The notes under the pieces were generated by a model, which did not search any database, was not told the DNA's origin, and worked only from the letters and a program-made list of their open reading frames with translations. A stretch of 64,000 nucleotides of DNA from Pigmentiphaga aceris (lineage in GTDB: Bacteria > Pseudomonadota > Gammaproteobacteria > Burkholderiales > Burkholderiaceae_B), in assembly GCF_008119665.1 (NCBI RefSeq), contig NZ_CP043046.1:6101256-6165255 (forward strand). Direction: 5' to 3'. Shown here piece by piece: positions 22,750-29,462 of the stretch. A program made the position numbers and the translations under genes. Every line of letters starts with the position of its first letter. Positions within the stretch are counted from its first letter, which is position 1.

Positions 22750-22821
22750 CTAAAGCACAGCTACACCATCACCAAAAAACTGCCACCACCCCAAATTGCT
22801 GCAGTGCGACAACCTCAGCAA

Positions 22822-23595
22822 TCATCGGAAAAAAGCGTCATACATAGACTTAACAATCAGCGCCGAGACAACAACCAAAAACAGCCGCCGAACAAACCCC
22901 GTTCCATGCTTAAGCGCCATCCGACTGCCAATCTGCGAACCCGCCAGATTGAACACCGCCATCACCGCACCCACCGCCCACCACACATGGCCATCCGCAC
23001 CAAACCACAATAGTGCCGCCGCATTACACGCCACGTTAACGATTTTGGCCGACACCGACCCAGACAGAAAATCAAACCCGAAAAAGCGCACAAACATAAA
23101 CAGCAGAAAACTGCCCGTGCCAGGCCCGAACAAACCGTCGTAAAACCCAATCGCCCCACCCATCAGCAAGGCCATGAACAACTCTCGCCGACCATCAAAC
23201 TTCGGCGCATGCACACTGCCCAAATCCTTCTTCGCCAAGGTATAGACAAACACCGCCATCAACACAAAAGGCAAAATCGGCCGCACCGTCTCAGGCGGAA
23301 TTCGCGTCACCGACCATGCGCCCCAGAATGCGCAAAAGAAAGCCGCACACGCTGCCGGCAACGCCGTGCGCCACGGCACCCGCGTCGAACGAGCGTATCG
23401 CCATGCCGCCGAACCGGTCCCAATGATGCCCGCCAGTTTGCTGGTCCCCAACAAGGTCGCCGGTGCTTCACGTGGAAAAATCGAGAAAATGGCCGGGACT
23501 TGAATCAGCCCTCCCCCACCCACAATCGAATCGATATAACCCGCCATAAAAGCGGCACAAGCCAACATGAGCCATTGCGTGCTCGATAAGTCCAT
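22822..23595 (-). CDS. TauE/SafE-family membrane transporter
   Basis: About 257 residues with around eight hydrophobic helices. The family's N-terminal hallmark MAGYIDSIVGGGGLIQVPAI and the repeat-internal GGAIGFYDGLFGPGTGSFLL are both present. Members export sulfite, sulfoacetate or related organosulfur anions, or act as permeases of unknown substrate; nothing here fixes the substrate. I start at MDLSSTQWLM; the frame is open 18 codons further upstream. It is transcribed toward the structured-element block. Confidence 0.85.
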   Translation of the reverse strand: MDLSSTQWLMLACAAFMAGYIDSIVGGGGLIQVPAIFSIFPREAPATLLGTSKLAGIIGTGSAAWRYARSTRVPWRTALPAACAAFFCAFWGAWSVTRIPPETVRPILPFVLMAVFVYTLAKKDLGSVHAPKFDGRRELFMALLMGGAIGFYDGLFGPGTGSFLLFMFVRFFGFDFLSGSVSAKIVNVACNAAALLWFGADGHVWWAVGAVMAVFNLAGSQIGSRMALKHGTGFVRRLFLVVVSALIVKSMYDAFFR

Positions 23596-23906
23596 AGCAA
23601 AACCAGCGCAAAAAGTCGGGTAGAAGAAGAACCGCAGATGAATAATCAAGGCGAAAAAAAACGCGGCCTCTGATCGAGACCGCGCTTCCTTACCGACAAA
23701 AATGTTTGCCTGAGTGCTTAACTGGATGCTTAACGGAATGCTTGCGTGCGTATCCGGGGATACCTGAATTCAATACCCGAATTCGCTACCTGAAAGCACC
23801 CACGTTCATCGCTAAACCACCTCAGCACTCGTCAGCCAAGGCCGCCAGATTGCGCCGCATGCTAGCACGCAAGCCACCTTCAATTCCCCAACCCGGCGCA
23901 GCCGGA
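23596..23906. other. Intergenic region between TauE-like and fasciclin genes
   Basis: 311 bp without a gene. It contains the terminator at 23654-23686 and otherwise nothing recognisable. Confidence 0.5.
23654..23686 (-). terminator. Intrinsic terminator upstream of the TauE-like gene
   Basis: Minus strand GCGGTCTC-GATCA-GAGGCCGC with one G-T pair, followed by a run of eight T. It would end transcripts arriving from the fasciclin gene and so isolate the TauE-like gene. Confidence 0.75.
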
Positions 23907-24368
23907 TCACTTGGGGAAAATCACCTTGTCGATCAAATAGACCACACCGTTATCGGCTTCCACATCTGCCTTGACCACCGACGCACCGTCAATCTGCCAA
24001 CCCTGTGGCCCGTTCACCATCGCCAGCGTCTGCCCCTGCACCGTCTTCAGATTGCCCTGCTTCAAGTCATCCGCATGCAAGACCCCCGGCACCACGTGGT
24101 ACTTCAACACCTCGGCCAACAAGGCCTTGTCAGCCAGCAACTGCTCGACCGTATTGGCAGGCAATTGCGCCCACGCCTCGTCAGTCGGTGCAAACACCGT
24201 ATATGGCCCGGCCTTGCGCAAGGTGTCAGACAATCCCACTGACTGAGCGGCCTCCACCATGGTGCGCGCCTGACCCGTTGCTGCTGCCGTATCGACCACA
24301 TCGGCAGCCTGAGCACCTGCTATGCAGCCTGCGCTCAGCAATACACCTGCTATCCAGATTCTGTTCAT
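23907..24368 (-). CDS. Secreted fasciclin (FAS1) domain protein
   Basis: About 153 residues. A signal peptide (WIAGVLLSAGCIAGAQA) is followed by one FAS1 domain. The H1 motif GPYTVFAPTDEAWAQLP and the H2 region VLKYHVVPGVLHADDL are clear, and the domain ends NGVVYLIDKVIFPK. Bacterial single-FAS1 proteins are exported and often involved in adhesion or surface association. The start MNRIWIAG has a GGGAGG-like ribosome-binding site just upstream; the frame extends 18 codons further. Confidence 0.88.
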   Translation of the reverse strand: MNRIWIAGVLLSAGCIAGAQAADVVDTAAATGQARTMVEAAQSVGLSDTLRKAGPYTVFAPTDEAWAQLPANTVEQLLADKALLAEVLKYHVVPGVLHADDLKQGNLKTVQGQTLAMVNGPQGWQIDGASVVKADVEADNGVVYLIDKVIFPK

Positions 24369-24552
24369 GTCCCGGCCTCCCGAAAAAATGGCGGCTGAGC
24401 AAGGAAACTCACCGTCTATCAATTGGCATCATGGACGTGTAGGCTGTAACCAGGCGCGGGCGCTTGGCAAGCGTTCGCAACAGCAGCGGCCAGGCAATGC
24501 TTGCGATGATAGTATCCGCTCACTTTAAACATCGACGTATGAGTCCGCGTTC

Positions 24553-25572
24553 ATGAATATCACTATCCTCGACGACTACCAGGATGCAGTCCGTAAACTG
24601 GACTGCTTCAGCATGCTGGAAGGCCATGAAGTGAAGGTGTTCAACAACACCGTCAAAGGTATTGGCCAGTTGTCGGTACGACTGCGAGATACCGAAGTCC
24701 TGGTGCTGATCCGTGAACGCACGGCCATTACTCGCCTGCTGCTGGAAAAGCTGCCGAAACTGAAGCTGATCGCGCAGACTGCACGCGTCGGTCCGCATAT
24801 CGATCTGGACGCCTGCACCGCGCGTGGCGTCATCGTGACTGAGGGCAAAGGATCCCCGATTGCCGCCTCGGAACTGACCTGGGCACTGATCATGGCGGCC
24901 TTGCGCCGCATTCCCCAGCACGTGGCTGCGCTCAAGCACGGCGCCTGGCAGCAACCGGGCATGAAGGCCGCGTCGATGCCGGCCAATTTCGGCCTGGGCC
25001 AGACGCTGCATGGCCGCACGCTGGGCATTCTGGGCTATGGAAAGATCGGCCAGCGCCTGGCCACCTACGCCACCGCCTTCGGCATGAAGGTCCTGGTATG
25101 GGGCCGCGAAGGGTCACGGGAACGCGCACAACAAGATGGTCACGAATTTGCCACCAGCAAATCGGCCCTGTTCGAAACGGCAGACGTGCTCAGTTTGAAC
25201 CTGCGCCTGAATGACGAAACGCGTGGCAGCGTGACGCAGGAAGATCTGCTGCGGATGAAACCCACTGCGCTTCTGGTCAATACCGCGCGTGCCGAATTGA
25301 TCGAACCCGATGCATTGGTGGCTGCCCTCAACCGGGGCAAACCGGGTCTGGCTGCCATCGACGTGTTTGAGTCCGAACCCATTTTGCAAGGCCACCCGTT
25401 CCTGCGCATGGAAAACGTGATCTGCACGCCGCATATTGGTTATGTCGAGCAGGACAGTTATGAGTCCTACTTCCGTCAGGCATTCGGCACGATCCTGGCT
25501 TGGGCAGAAGGTCGACCGGAACACGTGGCCAATCCCGATGTGCTGAAACGCTGGCCGCATCAGAATATGTAA
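24553..25572 (+). CDS. D-2-hydroxyacid dehydrogenase family protein
   Basis: NAD-dependent dehydrogenase of the PGDH/formate dehydrogenase fold, 339 residues. The nucleotide-binding motif LGILGYGKIGQRLATYATAF starts near residue 157. The catalytic set is visible as Arg in LLVNTARAELIEPD, Glu in DVFESEPI and His in CTPHIGYVEQDSYE. The exact 2-oxoacid or hydroxyacid substrate is not readable. It is the first plus-strand gene to the right of the parS block and is followed by a strong terminator. Confidence 0.85.
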   Translation: MNITILDDYQDAVRKLDCFSMLEGHEVKVFNNTVKGIGQLSVRLRDTEVLVLIRERTAITRLLLEKLPKLKLIAQTARVGPHIDLDACTARGVIVTEGKGSPIAASELTWALIMAALRRIPQHVAALKHGAWQQPGMKAASMPANFGLGQTLHGRTLGILGYGKIGQRLATYATAFGMKVLVWGREGSRERAQQDGHEFATSKSALFETADVLSLNLRLNDETRGSVTQEDLLRMKPTALLVNTARAELIEPDALVAALNRGKPGLAAIDVFESEPILQGHPFLRMENVICTPHIGYVEQDSYESYFRQAFGTILAWAEGRPEHVANPDVLKRWPHQNM

Positions 25573-25614
25573 ATCGCTGATCCCGACCAGCCTGGAACGT
25601 GTATAAAAACCAAA

Positions 25615-25644
25615 ATAAAACGCCCCGCATCAGCGGGGCGTTTT
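25615..25644 (+). terminator. Intrinsic terminator between the dehydrogenase and the cold-shock gene
   Basis: CGCCCCGC-ATCA-GCGGGGCG with AAAA before and TTTTG after. The symmetry makes it usable by both converging genes. Confidence 0.92.
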
Positions 25645-25693
25645 GTTTATCGGCGGGACAAGCGCCGATATCAGGTCTGACAGGACACCGCGC

Positions 25694-25900
25694 TCAAAGC
25701 GGCTTGATGTCCGATGCCTGGGGGCCTTTCGGGCCGTCCTTGACTTCGTATTCCACTTCCTGACCTTCCGTCAGGCTGCGATAGCCGCGGCCGGTAATGG
25801 CGGAAAAGTGTGCAAAAACGTCAGGTCCGCCGGCATCGGGAGTAATGAAACCGAAGCCCTTGTCGGCGTTGAACCATTTAACCTTGCCCTTCTGTGCCAT
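25694..25900 (-). CDS. Cold-shock domain protein (CspA family)
   Basis: 68-residue single-stranded nucleic-acid-binding beta-barrel that acts as an RNA chaperone. RNP1 KGFGFITP and RNP2 VFAHFSAI are intact, and the protein begins [15 protein letters not shown]. It converges on the dehydrogenase gene. The 325-bp upstream region could hold a long regulatory leader, as is common in this family, but no specific cold-box is claimed. Confidence 0.95.
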   Translation of the reverse strand: MAQKGKVKWFNADKGFGFITPDAGGPDVFAHFSAITGRGYRSLTEGQEVEYEVKDGPKGPQASDIKPL

Positions 25901-26225
25901 GGGTGGCGTCCTTTAAATAAAGAAAAGTGCACTGAAACCAAGAACGCCGACACCAACTGGAATGCGGAAAGCCTCCGCATAAGGCAGACGGGACTTGCGC
26001 ACTACTGGAATTCAACTGCGAAATGCAGCATACCCGCGCAAAACAGACGAATCAAACCTTTGCCAATGAAATTGTTAGTAATTCGCAATACGTATCGGGA
26101 AAACCCTTAAAGTCACGTGGGGCTTGGATATGCGGGTATTGAACGGGGGTCCGGCAGCCCATTTGAACCATCATCGCGTGGGCTAGACTGGCACCTCTGC
26201 CTGAACAGTTACCAAGTTGCCAACC
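25901..26225. other. Divergent intergenic region upstream of the cold-shock and aminotransferase genes
   Basis: 325 bp with no gene. It must contain promoters for both divergent genes; I see no clear motif beyond general AT-richness at 26030-26110. Confidence 0.4.
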
Positions 26226-27392
26226 ATGGTCCTTTCCAAGCTGCCGGATGTCGGCACCACCATTTTCACTGTCATGAGCCGCCTGGCGACCGAACGCCAA
26301 GCGATTAATCTCGGACAGGGATTTCCTGACTTCAATCCGGATTCGCGCCTGATCGCGCTGGTCGACGAAGCGATGAAGGCGGGTCATAACCAATATCCGT
26401 TCATGCCGGGCGTCGCCCCCTTGCGCCAAGCCATCGCCGACAAGATCGAAACGCTTTACGGCCACGCCTACCACCCGGATACCGATATCACGGTCACCAG
26501 CGGTGCCACCCAGGCGCTGATGACGGCAATCATGGCCACTGTGCACCCTGGCGATGAGGTCGTGGTGCTGGAGCCCTGCTACGACAGCTACGTGCCTGCC
26601 ATTCGCCTGGCTGGCGGCACACCGGTACCCGTGCCGCTGCGTACGCCCCAGACGGACGACCCGTATTACCGGGTGGAATGGGATCGCGTGCGTGCGGCCA
26701 TCACCTCGCGCACCCGTCTGCTGCTGATCAACTTCCCGCACAACCCCACCGGCGCGGTATTGAACGACGCCGATCTGGATGCGCTGGAAAAGATCGTGTC
26801 GGATACCGGTGTGATTCTGCTGTCGGACGAAGCCTACGAACACATCGTGTTCGACGGCGTGCTGCATGCGTCGATTGCACGTCGCCCTGCCCTGGCGGCC
26901 CGTTCCATCCTGATCGGTTCGTTCGGCAAGACTTTCCACATCACTGGATGGAAACTGGGCTATTGCTGCGCACCAGCGGCGCTCACGGTGGAATTGCGCA
27001 AGGTTCACCAGTTCATGGTGTTCACCGTCTCGTCCCCCATGCAGTTTGCGGTGGCGGAATATCTGAAAGACCCCCTGCCCTACCTGAATCTGCCCACGTT
27101 CTACCAGGCCAAGCGCGACCGCCTGTTCGAAGGCTTGAAGAAAACCCGTTTCCGTCCGCTGCCCAGCCCGGGCACGTTCTTCCTGCTGGCAGATTACTCG
27201 GCGATTTCCGACGTGCCGGAAGCCGAGTTTGCCAAATGGCTGACGACTGAGCACGGCGTGGCCGTCATCCCGATTGCAGCGTTCTACGGCAAACCGGATG
27301 CGCCCTCTTCCAACCGTCAGATGGTTCGCTTCTGCTTCGCCAAGCAGGACGCCACGCTCGACACCGCACTGGAACGCCTGCAACGGGTGTGA
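26226..27392 (+). CDS. PLP-dependent class I aminotransferase (YbdL/methionine aminotransferase-like)
   Basis: Fold type I aminotransferase of 388 residues. The PLP lysine is in GSFGKTFHITGWKLGY. The N-terminal region INLGQGFPDFNPD, NQYPFMPGVAPLRQAI and INFPHNPTGAVL are characteristic of the YbdL/kynurenine-aminotransferase group. It probably transaminates methionine or aromatic amino acids, but the substrate is inferred from resemblance. An in-frame TTG lies three codons upstream of the chosen ATG. Followed by two hairpins, the second a clear terminator. Confidence 0.85.
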   Translation: MVLSKLPDVGTTIFTVMSRLATERQAINLGQGFPDFNPDSRLIALVDEAMKAGHNQYPFMPGVAPLRQAIADKIETLYGHAYHPDTDITVTSGATQALMTAIMATVHPGDEVVVLEPCYDSYVPAIRLAGGTPVPVPLRTPQTDDPYYRVEWDRVRAAITSRTRLLLINFPHNPTGAVLNDADLDALEKIVSDTGVILLSDEAYEHIVFDGVLHASIARRPALAARSILIGSFGKTFHITGWKLGYCCAPAALTVELRKVHQFMVFTVSSPMQFAVAEYLKDPLPYLNLPTFYQAKRDRLFEGLKKTRFRPLPSPGTFFLLADYSAISDVPEAEFAKWLTTEHGVAVIPIAAFYGKPDAPSSNRQMVRFCFAKQDATLDTALERLQRV

Positions 27393-27414
27393 TTGGCCAG
27401 AACCCCGTGTAGGA

Positions 27415-27449
27415 CCGGTGTGATTTGCGATTGCGCTGAATCACACCGG
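27415..27449 (+). repeat. Perfect 11-bp hairpin after the aminotransferase gene
   Basis: CCGGTGTGATT and AATCACACCGG around a 13-nt loop, 22 bp after the stop codon, without a T-run. It precedes the true terminator and may help transcript stability. Confidence 0.6.
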
Positions 27450-27452
27450 CAT

Positions 27453-27495
27453 AAAAGACCACGCTGCGGCTGATTGCCGCACCGTGGTCTTTTTT
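27453..27495 (+). terminator. Intrinsic terminator of the aminotransferase gene
   Basis: AAGACCACG and CGTGGTCTT pair, extended inside by GCGGC/GCCGC, followed by TTTTTT. AAAA precedes it, so it may work both ways. It separates the gene from the origin-like region. Confidence 0.9.
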
Positions 27496-27747
27496 CGTTC
27501 AAAACACGGTTTTCAGTAAATGGCGATGTGAGCCTTGCTCGCAGGATCAGACGCGCTCGTCTGACTTCCCCTCAGCCAGAGCGTCAGCAGCGCTTCCTGA
27601 TGCCACTACAAGCGTCTGGACCACCCCAGGGTGGGCACAAGAGCCCCAAATGCCGTGACGGCCCGCTGAGCGCTTCCTGAGCCTTCTCACCCTTGTCTTG
27701 CAGACCAGGGCTTGTACACCGTCGATTTCCTTCGACTTGTTCACGGT

Positions 27748-28347
27748 TTATCCACTGTGAATCTGCCTGGTGAGCCCGGCAGGTACCAGCGCATCAGTTT
27801 CCCATCCCCTTGCACGTCCGTTTTGCACGGCTTGTTCCACATGCCTGTTCTGCATGTCTTCAAGTCGGCAATCCCCTTTGCATCGCCAAGACGTGATCCC
27901 TGCATTGCCAGGAATCCTTGCCTTTGGTCTTCAGCAAGTCCCGGAGGGACGCGTCGTCGCAGCTAGGAAGGTTGTTATACACATTACTATCTATCTTGAT
28001 AGTAGTAGGTAATAGGTGTCTGTGGATAACTCGAAGTTCTTCACTTTATCTTTATTTATCAACAACCTGCGCGATTTTTTTGGCGTGGAAAAGTATGAAC
28101 CTGTAGTGTATCTGGAAAATGAACAACTTTTTCCACAGAACAAATAAGCAGCCTTATCCAGAAATTATCAACAGGCTGTGCACAAGTTCTTTTCCCTCAC
28201 GTTGTCCACAGGCGTGTTGATAAGTTTTTGCACCAGAACTGCGGATAACTTCAACATTTCGCCGTCATCCACAGCCCCAACTTTTCGGCTTGTCCACGTG
28301 TCGTGGCCGCCATTGCTCCAGGATCTGCATGCTTCGTTTTATCCACA
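27748..28347. other. Proposed replication origin (oriC): DnaA-box cluster with DnaA-trio-like motif and AT-rich unwinding element
   Basis: Two perfect DnaA boxes: TGTGGATAA at 28021-28029 and TTATCCACA at 28339-28347 (the latter inside the following gene). Near matches: 27748-27756, 27975-27983, 28056-28064, 28129-28137, 28154-28162, 28165-28173, 28177-28185, 28202-28210, 28215-28223, 28240-28248 and 28265-28273. Immediately before the box at 28021 is TAGTAGTAGGTAATAGG (28000-28016), reading on the opposite strand as the repeated 3'-GAT/AAT-5' triplets of a DnaA-trio, next to an AT-rich stretch at 27971-28000. This box / short GC spacer / trio / AT-rich order is the basal unwinding module known from bacterial origins. 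Location next to parS and near the strand-bias switch agrees. Confidence 0.7.
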
Positions 28348-29462
28348 CCGCCGATTGGCAGATTGGTCGCCACTACGGTCAGTTCGATGTCGAAGACGGC
28401 GCGGTGCTGGCCGATGCCCGAATCGACACCGTTGGCCGGATTGCCCAGCTGGCGGCATCCCGCCAGGTCGATGCCGTGCTGGTCGCCGGTGATGTGTTCG
28501 ACACCCAGGCGGTGTCGGACCGGACCATTCGCCGCCTGTTTGCAGCGCTCGCACCGTTTGCCGGCCCGTGGATCATGATTGCGGGCAACCACGACGCCGC
28601 GCTGGCCGACAGCGTGTGGACTCGCGCCGCGCAACTGGGCTGCGTACCCGCCAATGTCCATCGACCGAACGGCCTGCTGGTGCTGCCGGACCTGCGCGCA
28701 GCCGTGCTCGCCGCCCCGCTGACCCAGCGTCATACCTACGACGATGTGACCGACGCCTTCGACCGGCTGGAAAGTCCGGACGACCACCTTCGCATCGGCA
28801 TTGCCCATGGCAGCGTGACCGGCCGCCTGCCCGACACCATCGATTCGACCAACTCGATTGCCGCAGACAGGGCCAGCCGGGCACGTCTGGACTACCTGGC
28901 GCTGGGCGACTGGCATGGCTGCCTGCAGATCGACGCCAACACCTGGTACGCCGGCACGCCGGAACAGGACCGCTTTCGCGGCAACGAACCGGGCTTCGTG
29001 CTGGAAGTCGCCATTGATGCGGTGGGCGCAGTGCCCGCCGTGACCCGTCACCAGATCGGCCGTTATGTCTGGTCGTCCTGGTCGGTGCATATCTCGGTGC
29101 CCAGCGATGTCGATGAACTCGCCCAACGCTTGGCGCAACTAGGTCCGCAGGACGTGTTGCAGATCGAGGTGGGCGGACACGTCAATCTCGCCACGCGAGA
29201 TCGGCTGGATGCCTGCCTGGCCGATGCCTCGGCACGGGTGCGATCGCTGCGCAGCGATGTGACGGCCATGGTGCTGGAGCCGGACGAACATGATCTGGTC
29301 ACGCTCGGCGCGCAGGGTTATGTCTCCGATGTGCTGCAGCAGTTGCGGGTCTTGCAGGAAGACCCCGCCAAGGCGGACCTGGCTCGCGAAGCACTCGGTC
29401 TGCTGGTTCGTTATCAACGTGAACTGACTGTGGATGCGCCTGCGAAGGAGGCCGGGAAATGA
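28329..29462 (+). CDS. DNA repair exonuclease, SbcD/Mre11-like (YhaO-type) metallophosphoesterase
   Basis: About 377 residues. Calcineurin-like phosphoesterase motifs occur in order: FIHTADWQIG (residues 3-12), VAGDVFDTQ, IAGNHDAAL, IGIAHGS and LGDWHGC, which together coordinate two metals. It should act as the nuclease subunit of an Mre11-Rad50-type complex on DNA ends. I start at MLRFIHTADW; the frame is open 13 codons upstream. The start codon lies inside the proposed origin, and a perfect DnaA box is embedded in the codons for FIHT. Its stop overlaps the ATPase start by 4 bp (ATGA). Confidence 0.85.
   Translation: MLRFIHTADWQIGRHYGQFDVEDGAVLADARIDTVGRIAQLAASRQVDAVLVAGDVFDTQAVSDRTIRRLFAALAPFAGPWIMIAGNHDAALADSVWTRAAQLGCVPANVHRPNGLLVLPDLRAAVLAAPLTQRHTYDDVTDAFDRLESPDDHLRIGIAHGSVTGRLPDTIDSTNSIAADRASRARLDYLALGDWHGCLQIDANTWYAGTPEQDRFRGNEPGFVLEVAIDAVGAVPAVTRHQIGRYVWSSWSVHISVPSDVDELAQRLAQLGPQDVLQIEVGGHVNLATRDRLDACLADASARVRSLRSDVTAMVLEPDEHDLVTLGAQGYVSDVLQQLRVLQEDPAKADLAREALGLLVRYQRELTVDAPAKEAGK

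Larger units (their letters stand above)
21269..22821. other. 1.55-kb non-coding block between mnmG and the TauE-like gene
   Basis: No plausible protein-coding gene. It contains three parS sites (21432-21601), two ~410-bp imperfect inverted copies of one element (21681-22090 and 22335-22749) and, between them, a short possible gene remnant. This is the point where gene strand bias changes from minus to mixed/plus. Confidence 0.7.
27393..28328. other. 0.94-kb non-coding region containing the proposed oriC
   Basis: Holds two hairpins after the aminotransferase gene, then about 200 bp of GC-rich sequence without a gene (27500-27720), then a region from 27720 dense in DnaA-box-like 9-mers. No credible reading frame. 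Confidence 0.6.

Noticed and set aside
23466..23481. CACGTG-containing sequence (GCTTCACGTGGAAAAA) in the TauE-like gene as another parS
   Set aside because: Several mismatches to the parS consensus on both half-sites, and it lies within coding sequence.
27540..27720. GC-rich stretch with a GACGCGCTCGTC palindrome and repeated AGCGCTTCCTGA as a third copy of the inverted element
   Set aside because: No alignment to the 21.7/22.5-kb arms beyond general composition; no long stem.
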